This document shows positions 1 through 8,378 of a stretch of DNA of 64,000 bases, piece by piece (within the stretch, counting starts at the first letter, position 1; every line of letters starts with the position of its first letter). The stretch spans positions 62,001 through 126,000 of the forward strand of contig NZ_NVXQ01000002.1 of NCBI RefSeq assembly GCF_002733955.1. Reading direction: 5' to 3'. The notes below the pieces were generated by a model that was given only the letters and a program-made list of their open reading frames with translations, did no database searches and was not told the origin of the DNA. Made by a program: the position numbers and the translations under genes. This DNA is from Hoeflea sp. (lineage in GTDB: Bacteria; Pseudomonadota; Alphaproteobacteria; Rhizobiales; Rhizobiaceae).

Positions 1-523
1 GAACTTCACGTCCCGGAAAGACCGGTTCGCGGGCCGCGGTTGTAGAGACGCAGCCGGACCAATGCCGCGAAAAATAGAGCCAACTGCCGCTTGATCGGTA
101 CGGCCTATCGGCAGCGCTGCCCACGTGAATAGTTATGCCTTAACAGGCTGAAACAGAACACTTAATTTGTCCCTGCCGGGCGAGGTTCGCGCCGGATGAA
201 CCGCGGAGCTATGGCCTGTCCTCAACCCGCTGGATGACTTCGCGCTGGCGCGGGCACGGCTGTCACCCGGCCACGCCGGAACAGGCGTCGCGCACCCGGC
301 CAGACCGGCATCGCAGTACTGGTTCCCCGCCCACCTTCATCAAACTGGCACGCATCTTGAATGGCCTTGAAAGGATCAACCGGCACGGCCCTCACGGGCG
401 TGGCGGATGGGGTGATCCTGTTTGGAGGGGATTTTCACCGGGCGCAGGCATCTGCGCACCGTTTCAACAAGGGCCTCCGAACCAGAGGTCTGCAGCGTGA
501 AGGTTTCAGAGAAAGGGACCAAA
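1..523. other. Left-edge region without a recognised gene
   Basis: No convincing gene is visible before the dctP start. Open frames here lack ribosome binding sites and recognisable protein features. One of them simply extends the dctP frame upstream of its signal peptide. The stretch probably holds the promoter of the TRAP transporter operon, but I cannot place -35/-10 boxes with confidence. A gene ending beyond the left edge cannot be excluded. Confidence 0.4.
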
Positions 524-1537
524 ATGAAAAAAGCACTGCTCACCCTAACCGCAATGGCGGCCATCGGCTTTGCCTCCAGTGCCCTTGCCGAGACGAAACT
601 GACCATTGCCAACTGGCTGCCGCCAACCCATCCACTGTTCTCTAACGTCGTCGTCAAGATGGCCGAAAACATCACCGAAGCCACCGGCGGGGAGGTGACC
701 ACGTCCATTCTGCCCGCACCGCTGGGGCCGCCGCCGGCGCAGTTCGATATTGCCGCCAACGGCGTGGCCGATATCACCTTCGGGGTTCAGGGCTACACCG
801 CAGGACGTTTCAAGACCTTCAACCTGGCCGAACTGCCGTTTCTGGGCGACAGCGCCGAGGCGATTTCGGTCGCCTACTGGAACACCTATGACAAGATGCT
901 CAAGGATGCCGGCGAGTATGACAAGGTCAAGGTTCTGGCCGTGTTTGCCCATGGCCCCGGAGCGATTTTCCTGAAAGAGGGAGATGTTGCATCTCCTGAC
1001 GTGCTCAACGGCCAGAAGCTGCGCGTCGGCGGTGGTTTCGTCCACAAGGTCGCAACCGCGCTTGGTGCCGTGCCGGTAGAAGGGCCGTCATCAAAAGCCT
1101 ACGAGCTGTTGAGCCAGGGCGTCGCCGACGGCATTCTGTTTCCCTTCGAATCCGTCAACGCATTCAAGCTGATCCCGGAGCTGAGCACGGCCATCACGGT
1201 GCCGGGCGGGCTTTACAACACCTCGTTCTTCATCGTCATGAACAAGGCAAAGTGGGACAGCCTGACACCCGAGCAGCAGGCCGAAATCGACAGTGTCACA
1301 GGTGAGGCTCTGGCCCGCCTGGCCGGCCAGATGTGGGATCGCGAAGACGCCAAAGGACGCCAGGCCATGGAAGGCAAGATCACGGTTTCGCCTGCAACCG
1401 AAGCCCAGCTTGCAGCCTGGCGTGAAGCCCTGCAGCCGGCCGTCGACGCCCAGATCACCGAGGTGTCCGCCTCCGGTATTGACGGCAAGGCGGCCCGCGA
1501 GTTGTTCATGGCCGAACTGGAAGCGGCCTCGAAATGA
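524..1537 (+). CDS. dctP: TRAP transporter periplasmic substrate-binding protein (DctP family)
   Basis: This is the soluble receptor of a tripartite ATP-independent periplasmic transporter. It binds a carboxylate-type solute in the periplasm and delivers it to DctQM. The 337-residue product opens with a Sec signal peptide (MKKALLTLTA..., cleavage near ALA-ET, residue 22). It carries the family arginine in an LRVGG motif (Arg167), which normally pairs with the substrate carboxylate. I chose the ATG at 524 because it directly precedes the signal peptide and has a GAAAGGGA ribosome site; the frame is open further upstream but encodes nothing signal-like. It overlaps dctQ by ATGA, so the genes are coupled. 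The substrate cannot be told from sequence. Confidence 0.93.
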   Translation: MKKALLTLTAMAAIGFASSALAETKLTIANWLPPTHPLFSNVVVKMAENITEATGGEVTTSILPAPLGPPPAQFDIAANGVADITFGVQGYTAGRFKTFNLAELPFLGDSAEAISVAYWNTYDKMLKDAGEYDKVKVLAVFAHGPGAIFLKEGDVASPDVLNGQKLRVGGGFVHKVATALGAVPVEGPSSKAYELLSQGVADGILFPFESVNAFKLIPELSTAITVPGGLYNTSFFIVMNKAKWDSLTPEQQAEIDSVTGEALARLAGQMWDREDAKGRQAMEGKITVSPATEAQLAAWREALQPAVDAQITEVSASGIDGKAARELFMAELEAASK

Positions 1538-2073
1538 AAGAGCCCCTCGCACCTGGCGACAGCCCCCCTAAGGGGCCGCTTGATCACGGCAAGGGCGGCA
1601 GCCTGCGCTGGGTGCGGGGCGGCATCGTTTTCGTCGGCGGCACGATGCTCCTGGTGATGATGGCGCTGACGATTGTTGATGTTATTGGCCGCTACATCTT
1701 CAACAGTCCCTTGAGCGGCGCAGGCGAGCTGACGGAGCTGATCCTGATTTCGGTGATCTTCATGGGCCTGCCGGCCGTGACAATGGAGAAGGAACACACA
1801 ACCGTTGATCTGTTCACCGCCCGCATGCCGGTCTGGACCGAGCCCTGGCGAGCGCTGGCCATCGGCGTGTTCTCCGCCGTCGTACTCGGTACCATCGGCT
1901 GGCAGCTCTGGGTTCATGCCGGGCGGATCGGTGCCTATGGCGATGTTTCGACAACGCTTCGCATCCCGATCGCACCTGTCGCCTACTTCTGCTCGGTCTC
2001 CACCTTCATCTCGGCTGTGGCCGCGGTGATGGTTTCATTTGAACCGCTTTTCAAGCGCCCGGGCAAAGGTTGA
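1534..2073 (+). CDS. dctQ: TRAP transporter small permease subunit (DctQ)
   Basis: This is the four-helix small membrane subunit of the TRAP transporter. The 179-residue product has a proline-rich cytoplasmic N-terminus, then hydrophobic segments near residues 28-50, 68-84, 105-125 and 145-165. The region after helix 1 (DVIGRYIFNSPLSGAGELTE) is characteristic of DctQ. It starts inside the dctP stop codon (ATGA), and the dctM start follows four bases after its own stop, so the three genes form one operon. DctQ is thought to support assembly of the DctM channel subunit in the inner membrane. Confidence 0.92.
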   Translation: MKEPLAPGDSPPKGPLDHGKGGSLRWVRGGIVFVGGTMLLVMMALTIVDVIGRYIFNSPLSGAGELTELILISVIFMGLPAVTMEKEHTTVDLFTARMPVWTEPWRALAIGVFSAVVLGTIGWQLWVHAGRIGAYGDVSTTLRIPIAPVAYFCSVSTFISAVAAVMVSFEPLFKRPGKG

Positions 2074-2077
2074 TCCT

Positions 2078-3358
2078 ATGGAATTCTGGCCTGTTGGCAT
2101 CGCCGTCCTGCTTGCCCTGCTGTTCGCCGGCGTGCCCATCGCCTTCGCCATGACGGCGACCGGCCTGCTGGGGGTGGCGTCGATCATCGGCTTCGGTCCG
2201 GCCATGTCCCTGCTTGGAACCGTGTTCTTTGACTACGGGCGTGACTATTCGCTGTCGGTTCTGCCGCTGTTTCTGATCATGGGCTATTTCGTTGTTCAGT
2301 CGGGGATCGCCTCAGAACTCTACACCGCGGCCTATGCCTGGCTCAGGCACCGCCGGGGCGGGCTTGCAACGGCAACCGTGCTTGCCTGCGGCGCCTTTTC
2401 CTCGGTCTGCGGCTCGTCCATGGCAACGGCCGCCACCATGGCGCGGATATCGCTGCCTTCGATGCGCCGCTTCGGCTACCCCGATCATCTCGCGCTGGCC
2501 TCGATCGCCGCCGGCGGCACGCTCGGCATTCTCATCCCGCCCTCGGTCATCCTGGTGTTTTACGGCATCATGACCCAGCAGGATATCGGCAAGCTCTTTC
2601 TCGCCGGCATCGTTCCGGGCATTGTCGGCGTCATCGGCTATGCCATTGCCGTCCGCATTTCGCTGTTCTGGTTCAAGGGCGACTTGCCGACCGAGGACAA
2701 GCTCCCGCTGATCGAGAGAATACGGGCGCTGAAGGGCTCGGCAGGCGCCCTGTTTCTGTTCGCCTTTGTCATGGGCGGCATCTATCTCGGCGTTTTCACC
2801 CCCACCGAAAGCGCGGGCATGGGCGCGGGCGGCGCGTTTCTGCTGACCATCCTGCTGGGCAAATTCAGCTGGAAAGGGCTGTTCGAGGTCCTCTTCGACA
2901 CCATGAAGACATCGGCGATGATGTTCTTCATCCTGTTTGGCGCGCTGACCTTCACCAACTACGTCAACATGTCGGGCATGACCCGGGACATCCAGAATTT
3001 CATTGGCATCTTTGGCGACAGCCGCCTCAGCCTAATCCTGGTGATCCTGGTGATTTACCTGCTGCTGGGCTGCATCCTGGAAAGCCTGTCGATGATCATG
3101 CTCACCGTTCCGTTGTTCTACCCGATCGCGGCAGCGCAGGGCATCGATCTGATATGGTTCGGGATTTTTATCGTCATGGTCACCGAGGTCAGCCTGATCA
3201 CACCGCCCGTCGGCATGAATGCCTTCGTGCTCAAATCGGTCGTGCCGGACGTTCCCCTGAACACGATCTTCAAGGGGCTGGGCCCGTTCATCCTGATGGA
3301 CATGGTGCGGATCGGACTGTTGATCATGCTGCCCGGCATGGCCTTGCTGCTCACATAA
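2078..3358 (+). CDS. dctM: TRAP transporter large permease subunit (DctM)
   Basis: This is the large inner-membrane subunit of the TRAP system, which drives Na+- or H+-coupled uptake of the solute captured by DctP. The 426-residue product is hydrophobic throughout and has typical DctM features: PIAFAMTATGLLG near the N-terminus, a CGSSMATAATMARIS segment, GTLGILIPPS, and a second ITPPVG repeat near the C-terminus. I chose the ATG at 2078 (MEFWPVGIAV) because it begins at the first helix; an upstream in-frame start would overlap dctQ. It ends 22 bases from the convergent App1 gene, with no obvious T-rich terminator between. Confidence 0.93.
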   Translation: MEFWPVGIAVLLALLFAGVPIAFAMTATGLLGVASIIGFGPAMSLLGTVFFDYGRDYSLSVLPLFLIMGYFVVQSGIASELYTAAYAWLRHRRGGLATATVLACGAFSSVCGSSMATAATMARISLPSMRRFGYPDHLALASIAAGGTLGILIPPSVILVFYGIMTQQDIGKLFLAGIVPGIVGVIGYAIAVRISLFWFKGDLPTEDKLPLIERIRALKGSAGALFLFAFVMGGIYLGVFTPTESAGMGAGGAFLLTILLGKFSWKGLFEVLFDTMKTSAMMFFILFGALTFTNYVNMSGMTRDIQNFIGIFGDSRLSLILVILVIYLLLGCILESLSMIMLTVPLFYPIAAAQGIDLIWFGIFIVMVTEVSLITPPVGMNAFVLKSVVPDVPLNTIFKGLGPFILMDMVRIGLLIMLPGMALLLT

Positions 3359-3380
3359 CCACTCGATGGAGTGCGATCGG

Positions 3381-4388
3381 TCAGGCGGAACGCTGTTCGC
3401 TCACCAACGGATCGAGGCTCGGACCGGAAAAGAAGTCGATATCCGTCTGCCTGATTGCCTCGGCGGCCTTGAGATCGGCATCGTCGATCTTTCCGGCCCT
3501 TCGCAACACCACCTGACTGATCCGGCCCGGATGGCGTTTTATGGCATTGAGATACACCGTCGCGTCATGCTGCCCGGAATCGCCGACCAGGATGAATTGC
3601 AGCCCGGGATTGGCTTCCACGATCGTGTCGATCGCATCGCCCTTGTGCGAGCCGTGCGAGGACTTGATGAACTTGGTCTCGGAAATGCCGAGGTCACGCA
3701 GGAAGAACGGGCCGTTCGGCACATTGTGATTGTCGAAAACCTGGTTGAGATAGGCGTGCAGGTTCCACGGCGACGAACTGACATAAAACACCGGGTTCCT
3801 GCCGGCCTCGGCCTGGCGAATAAACGCAGCCGTGTCCTCAAACACCTCGCGGTTGGAGACGAATGTGGTCGCCGTGGTCCAAAGGTTGCGTGGCAGCCAA
3901 TAGGCCCCCGTGCGCATCACCGTGTCATCGATGTCGGAGATGATGCCGAGTTCCGCGTCCGGATAGGGAACCTGAATCGAGGCCTGAGCGGTGCTCTCGT
4001 AATCGGGCAGTGAAAGTTCTGCGGTTTGCCAGCCCGAGGGCAGGGCCGGGATCACAAGCTGAAAATAGCCTTCCTCATCCGTCACGGTTTCCACATCGCC
4101 TGAAGCAATCCGAACGCCCGGCATTTCACTGGTCAGGAAATTCCGCGCCATGTTGCGAATGGCGTTCAGCCGGGAGGGCGCTTCCAGCCTTGTCGAAAAC
4201 CAGGTGGTATCGAGAACACGACCGCGCAACACGCAGCCTTCGGGCGTTGCGTAGCCCATATAGGTATCGATCACCGGCTCGGGTGTTTCGTCACGCGGGC
4301 GGACCCTGTCCCAAAGATGTTCAACTTTGAGCGACAGATCGTGAAATAGGCTTCTGGCTTGCAACATGTTTCCGGGATTATCTGGCAT
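3381..4388 (-). CDS. App1-family phosphatase (DUF2183, HAD-like)
   Basis: The 335-residue protein resembles the catalytic domain of yeast App1, a Mg2+-dependent phosphatidate phosphatase of the HAD superfamily. The nucleophile motif DIDDT is at residues 152-156, followed by SSSPWNL (204-210) and a VGDSGQHD acid motif (268-275), the expected order for the family. The N-terminal ~150 residues look like the beta-rich domain that precedes the catalytic part in bacterial members. No signal peptide or membrane segment is visible, so it is probably cytoplasmic. The substrate in bacteria is not settled; phosphatidate or another phosphorylated lipid or metabolite is possible. It converges on dctM. Confidence 0.82.
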   Translation of the reverse strand: MPDNPGNMLQARSLFHDLSLKVEHLWDRVRPRDETPEPVIDTYMGYATPEGCVLRGRVLDTTWFSTRLEAPSRLNAIRNMARNFLTSEMPGVRIASGDVETVTDEEGYFQLVIPALPSGWQTAELSLPDYESTAQASIQVPYPDAELGIISDIDDTVMRTGAYWLPRNLWTTATTFVSNREVFEDTAAFIRQAEAGRNPVFYVSSSPWNLHAYLNQVFDNHNVPNGPFFLRDLGISETKFIKSSHGSHKGDAIDTIVEANPGLQFILVGDSGQHDATVYLNAIKRHPGRISQVVLRRAGKIDDADLKAAEAIRQTDIDFFSGPSLDPLVSEQRSA

Positions 4389-4489
4389 TGGTCGATAAAT
4401 TAAGTGTCAGTCGATCACCAGCACGGTGCATGGCTGGTTTGACTGAAACTTGTTCCTCCTTCAAGGTCGAGAGATGGGACTGGCTGCTT

Positions 4490-4555
4490 CTACGCCAGAT
4501 TGACGAAGGCGAGAGCGCCCAGTGTGAGTGCCATCAGAAAAACGATCGTGCCCAT
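4490..4555 (-). CDS. Possible 21-residue single-helix membrane peptide
   Basis: A very short frame reads MGTIVFLMALTLGALAF followed by VNLA and a TAG stop. Nearly all of it is hydrophobic and would span the membrane once. A perfect AGGAGA ribosome site (4561-4566) sits five bases before the ATG, which is unusually good for a chance frame. It lies downstream of moeA on the same strand and upstream of the App1 gene. I know of no named family; it may be a leaderless small membrane protein or a chance frame. Conservation in relatives would decide. Confidence 0.45.
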   Translation of the reverse strand: MGTIVFLMALTLGALAFVNLA

Positions 4556-4783
4556 TGGTATCTCCTGCGGTTCAAAATCCGTGAAAGACGAACTCTCATG
4601 CGCAGGATTGGTTCCCGTCGGCGTGATCGCGGGCGCGTCAAAAGCCACCGGCCACACTTATGGGAACCGGTGCCGCCTATGGCAAAGGCCATCAACCGTG
4701 CGGATGGCGCAGAAATAACGGAATTGCCGGTCAGACTGCCGGCAAATCGGCGCTCGATCGCGGCCTGCGGATCTGCCGGTTGA
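4556..4783. other. Gap downstream of moeA
   Basis: Apart from the ribosome site of the 21-residue frame, I see no gene, repeat or strong terminator in this stretch. As I recall, lexA often follows moeA in related Rhizobiaceae, and no lexA-like frame is present here. Confidence 0.4.
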
Positions 4784-5992
4784 TCAGCGCAAGACCATGA
4801 CTTGGCAGGTCGAGCCGGCTTTGGCCGGTGGCGCAAAGGGTGGTCTGATGACCAGACAGCGGGCATCGGCAAAGACGTTCATCAGCGATGAATCCTGCTG
4901 TGCCGATGGCGTGGCGATGAGCTGGCCTTCGGCGTCGGTTTCAAGAGCGCTGCGCAGATAGTCCTGGCGCAGATCGTTCTCCGGCAAATCTTTGGAAAGT
5001 CTCGCGGTCTTGATCCGGTCCGGGTCCGGCAAGCCGCCCAAACGAGTGATCAGCGGTTCGAGAAACAGATGCGCGCAGACGAGGCTCGAGGCCGGGTTTC
5101 CGGGCAGGCCGAGTACCCGCAGGCCGCCAAGCTTGCCCGACATTAAAGGCTTGCCCGGACGCATGGCGATCTTCCAGAAATCGAGCGCCATGCCGCGCCC
5201 CGTCAGCGCCTTTTGCACCAGGTCATGGTCACCGACCGACGCGCCGCCGATGGTCACCAGCACATCGGCCTCCTGTGCAATGGCCGTATCCAGCGCCTCG
5301 TCGAGTGCCTCCATCCGGTCAATCGCAATGCCGAGATCAATCACCTCTGCGCCCGCAGCCTGGGCCAGCGCTGCCACGCCAAACGTGTTCGAGGCGATGA
5401 TCTGCCCCGGCCCCAGCGACTGGCCCGGCAGGCGCAGCTCGTCCCCGGTGGCGAGAATGGCGACCCGCGGCTTGCGCACCACCGGCAGCTCTGCATGGTT
5501 CATTGCGGCAGCGAATGTGATGGCGCCGGGATCGAGAAGCCGGCCCTTGGCGAGCCCGGTCATGCCTTCGGTGAAATCAACACCGGCGTGGCGGATATAG
5601 AGGCCGGCCTGGGGCTGAGCGTTGACCAGCACCCGGCCGTCATCGAGTTTTTCGGTATTCTCCTGGATCAGGATCGCGTCTGCCCCTTCGGGCACCGGCG
5701 CACCGGTAAAGATGCGGATCGCCGAACCGGGCGCAAGCGGCCCGTCAAAGGCATGACCGGCGGCGGCCTCGCCCTGCAATGTCAGCCTGGCGCCGACGCT
5801 GGCTTCATCGGCGCGCACGGCGTAGCCATCCATGGCCGACGCCGGGAAAGGCGGTTGCGTCCGCAGCGCCAGGATGTCGCGCGCCAGCACCCGGCCATAG
5901 CTCGCAGCCAGCGGCAGCACTTCCGGCTCCGTTGCCGGTGCCGCGCCTTCGAGTATGCGCCCAAGAGCCTCGTCAACCGGCATCAGTGCCAT
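4784..5992 (-). CDS. moeA: Molybdopterin molybdenumtransferase
   Basis: MoeA inserts molybdate into adenylylated molybdopterin, the last general step of molybdenum cofactor synthesis in the cytoplasm. The 402-residue protein has the family landmarks: SAMDGYA at 52-58, GGASVGDHD (249-257) in the molybdopterin-binding MogA-like domain, and GLPGNP (295-300), followed by the small C-terminal beta domain. It starts 12 bases after moaC and is the last conserved gene of the ppiD-trpDC-moaC-moeA block. The cofactor is needed by enzymes such as the formate dehydrogenase encoded at the right edge of this window. Confidence 0.95.
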   Translation of the reverse strand: MALMPVDEALGRILEGAAPATEPEVLPLAASYGRVLARDILALRTQPPFPASAMDGYAVRADEASVGARLTLQGEAAAGHAFDGPLAPGSAIRIFTGAPVPEGADAILIQENTEKLDDGRVLVNAQPQAGLYIRHAGVDFTEGMTGLAKGRLLDPGAITFAAAMNHAELPVVRKPRVAILATGDELRLPGQSLGPGQIIASNTFGVAALAQAAGAEVIDLGIAIDRMEALDEALDTAIAQEADVLVTIGGASVGDHDLVQKALTGRGMALDFWKIAMRPGKPLMSGKLGGLRVLGLPGNPASSLVCAHLFLEPLITRLGGLPDPDRIKTARLSKDLPENDLRQDYLRSALETDAEGQLIATPSAQQDSSLMNVFADARCLVIRPPFAPPAKAGSTCQVMVLR

Positions 5993-6004
5993 CGGTGATT
6001 TCCT

Positions 6005-6499
6005 TCAGGTATCGAGTTTCCAGTCGCCGGATTTGCCGCCGGACTTGGCTTTGACCTTGATGCCGTCAATTTCCATGCTCCGGTCCACGGCCTTGGCCAT
6101 GTCGTAGATGGTCAGACACGTGACGGAAACGGCGGTCAGCGCTTCCATCTCGACGCCGGTCTTGCCGGTCAGCTTCGCCAGTGCATGAACGCGCAGGCCC
6201 GGCAGGGCTTCGTCCGGCTCTATCTCGACGCTGACCTTGGTCAGCGCCAGCGGATGGCACAGCGGAATGAGATTGGCGGTCTGCTTGGCGGCCATGATCC
6301 CGGCAATCCGCGCAGCCCCGATCACGTCGCCCTTTTTCATGTTGCCAGCCAGGATCAGCGCCAATGTTTCGGGCTCCATCCGCACATGGCCGATTGCTTC
6401 GGCCACGCGCACCGTGTCGGCCTTGTCGCCGACATCGACCATCGCAGCCGAGCCGTCTTCGGCCAGGTGGGTGAGGCGAGGGGTGCTTTCGTCCGCCAT
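6005..6499 (-). CDS. moaC: Cyclic pyranopterin monophosphate synthase
   Basis: MoaC acts with MoaA to turn GTP into cyclic pyranopterin monophosphate, the first intermediate of molybdenum cofactor synthesis. The 164-residue length is normal. LIPLCHPL (77-84) and [14 protein letters not shown] (from 113) are the conserved active-site segments. The lysine-rich C-terminus ([12 protein letters not shown]) is also typical. Its ATG shares one base with the trpC stop (TAATG), so it is translationally coupled to trpC although the pathways are unrelated. This arrangement is common in Rhizobiales. Confidence 0.96.
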   Translation of the reverse strand: MADESTPRLTHLAEDGSAAMVDVGDKADTVRVAEAIGHVRMEPETLALILAGNMKKGDVIGAARIAGIMAAKQTANLIPLCHPLALTKVSVEIEPDEALPGLRVHALAKLTGKTGVEMEALTAVSVTCLTIYDMAKAVDRSMEIDGIKVKAKSGGKSGDWKLDT

Positions 6500-7314
6500 T
6501 ACTCCGCCGCCGCGCTTGCTGCAGCGCCCGTCAGCAGGGCCCGAGTTGCAGCGGTGACGTCAGCCTGGCGCATCAGGCTCTCGCCCACGAGGAAGGTCTT
6601 GATACCGCTCTCAGCCAACCGTTGGCAGTCTGCATGGGAGCCGATGCCGCTTTCGCCGACCAGGATCCGGTTTTCCGGCACCATCGGCGCCAGCCGCTCA
6701 GAATTGGTCAGCGTGACTTCGAAGCTGCGCAGATTGCGGTTGTTGACCCCGATCAGCCGGCTGTCGAGCTTGAGCGCCCGTTCGGTCTCGGCCTCGTCAT
6801 GCACCTCGATCAACGCCGCCATGCCGAGCTCATGCGCTTCGTCCTCAAGCCGCTTGGCGTCATCATCATCAAGGCAGGCCATGATGATCAATATCGCGTC
6901 AGCGCCCCAGGCGCGCGCCTCGTGCACCTGGTAAGTGTCGAACATGAAATCCTTGCGCAGCGCCGGCAGGGCACAGGCGGCACGCGCCGCGGTCAGAAAC
7001 TCCGGCGCGCCCTGAAACGACGGCGCATCGGTGAGTACCGACAGGCAGGCAGCGCCACCGGCTTCGTAGGCACGCGCCAGCGATGGCGGGTCGAAATCGG
7101 CCCGGATCAAACCCTTGGATGGGCTTGCCTTCTTGATCTCGGCAATCAGCGCGTAGCCGCCGTCATGATGCCTGGCCTCGATCGCACCGATGAAATCGCG
7201 TGGGGGCTCGCTGTCACTTGCCCGCGCCTTGATCTCGTCAAGTGGAGTGGCTGCCTTGGCGGCGGCAATCTCGTCGCGCTTGTAGGCTTCGATTCTGGTC
7301 AGAATATCGCTCAT
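6499..7314 (-). CDS. trpC: Indole-3-glycerol phosphate synthase
   Basis: TrpC closes the indole ring in tryptophan biosynthesis, converting CdRP to indole-3-glycerol phosphate. The 271-residue TIM barrel shows [10 protein letters not shown] (59-68) with the catalytic lysine, RKDFMFD (120-126), GVNNRNL (189-195) and GESGI (220-224). I took the ATG at 7314 ([13 protein letters not shown]) because homology begins there; the longer in-frame extension runs into trpD. It starts four bases after the trpD stop and overlaps moaC by one base. It is a monofunctional enzyme, not fused to TrpF. Confidence 0.96.
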   Translation of the reverse strand: MSDILTRIEAYKRDEIAAAKAATPLDEIKARASDSEPPRDFIGAIEARHHDGGYALIAEIKKASPSKGLIRADFDPPSLARAYEAGGAACLSVLTDAPSFQGAPEFLTAARAACALPALRKDFMFDTYQVHEARAWGADAILIIMACLDDDDAKRLEDEAHELGMAALIEVHDEAETERALKLDSRLIGVNNRNLRSFEVTLTNSERLAPMVPENRILVGESGIGSHADCQRLAESGIKTFLVGESLMRQADVTAATRALLTGAAASAAAE

Positions 7315-7318
7315 CGGA

Positions 7319-8353
7319 TCACCCCGCCTTCGGTGCCGGCGCATGCGCCTGCGAGACGCTGACCAGCTTGTCGAGCGCGCCAAGCGCTGCCCCGCTGTCA
7401 ATCGCGTTCTGGGCAATGCCGATCGCCTCGCCCAGCGTTTCCGCCTTGCCGGCAATCACCAGCGCGCCGGCGGCATTCAGCACTGCAATATCGCGATAGG
7501 CGTTCTTCTCGCCCTCGAGCACCCGCTTCAGCGCCGCCGCATTGTGCACGCCGTCGCCGCCCTTCAGCTGGTCCAGCGAGACCTTCGGCAGGCCGAGATC
7601 CTCCGGCGTCACCTCGAACTGGCGGATCTTGCCATCTTCCAGCGCATGGACCTGCGTTGTGCCCGTGGTGGTCATCTCGTCGAGCCCGTCGCCATGCACG
7701 ACCCATACGGTTTCCGAACCGAGGTCGCGCATCACCTGCGCCAGCGGATCAAGCCACTGGGCTGAGAACACGCCGAGCAGCTGCCGTTTCACCCCGGCCG
7801 GATTGGAGAGCGGGCCCAACAGGTTAAAGATCGTACGCGTTCCCAGCTCCACCCGGCTCGGCCCGACATGGCGCATCGCCGAATGATGCGCCGGCGCGAA
7901 CATGAAGCCGACACCGGCCTCCTCGATACAGGCCGAAATGCCTTTCGGGTCGAGATCCAGCGAGATTCCAAGCGCCGACAGAGCATCCGCCGTGCCCGAT
8001 TTCGACGACAGCGCCCGGTTGCCGTGCTTTGCCACTTTCACGCCCGCACCGGCCGTGATGAACGCCGCAGCGGTCGAGACATTGTAGGTTCCCGAGCCGT
8101 CACCGCCGGTGCCGACGATATCGACCGCGTCGGCCGGTGCCTTGACCGGCAGCATCTTCTCGCGCATCACGCTGACCGCGCCGTAGATTTCGTCAACGCT
8201 TTCGCCGCGCACCCTGAGCGCCATAAGGAAGCCGCCGATCTGCGATGGCGTGGCGTCGCCCGACATCATCACGCCGAATGCCGAGCGGGCCTCGTTGCGG
8301 TCAAGCGGTTCGCCGCCAGCCACCTTGGCGATGAATGACTTGAGATCAGCCAT
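7319..8353 (-). CDS. trpD: Anthranilate phosphoribosyltransferase
   Basis: TrpD transfers phosphoribose from PRPP to anthranilate in tryptophan synthesis. The 344-residue protein contains the PRPP-binding glycine motif [14 protein letters not shown] (81-94) and the [17 protein letters not shown] segment that follows. Length is standard for a stand-alone enzyme without a glutamine amidotransferase domain. The ATG at 8353 was chosen because [17 protein letters not shown] matches the usual N-terminus; upstream codons overlap ppiD. It lies 25 bases after ppiD and four before trpC, inside one minus-strand transcription unit. Confidence 0.96.
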   Translation of the reverse strand: MADLKSFIAKVAGGEPLDRNEARSAFGVMMSGDATPSQIGGFLMALRVRGESVDEIYGAVSVMREKMLPVKAPADAVDIVGTGGDGSGTYNVSTAAAFITAGAGVKVAKHGNRALSSKSGTADALSALGISLDLDPKGISACIEEAGVGFMFAPAHHSAMRHVGPSRVELGTRTIFNLLGPLSNPAGVKRQLLGVFSAQWLDPLAQVMRDLGSETVWVVHGDGLDEMTTTGTTQVHALEDGKIRQFEVTPEDLGLPKVSLDQLKGGDGVHNAAALKRVLEGEKNAYRDIAVLNAAGALVIAGKAETLGEAIGIAQNAIDSGAALGALDKLVSVSQAHAPAPKAG

Positions 8354-8378
8354 GATGTCGGTCCCCGTTCTCTTCGAC

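Noticed and set aside
234-500. Open frames upstream of dctP
   Set aside because: Arg/Pro/Gly-rich composition, no ribosome site and no protein-like pattern; one is merely the dctP frame extended beyond its signal peptide.
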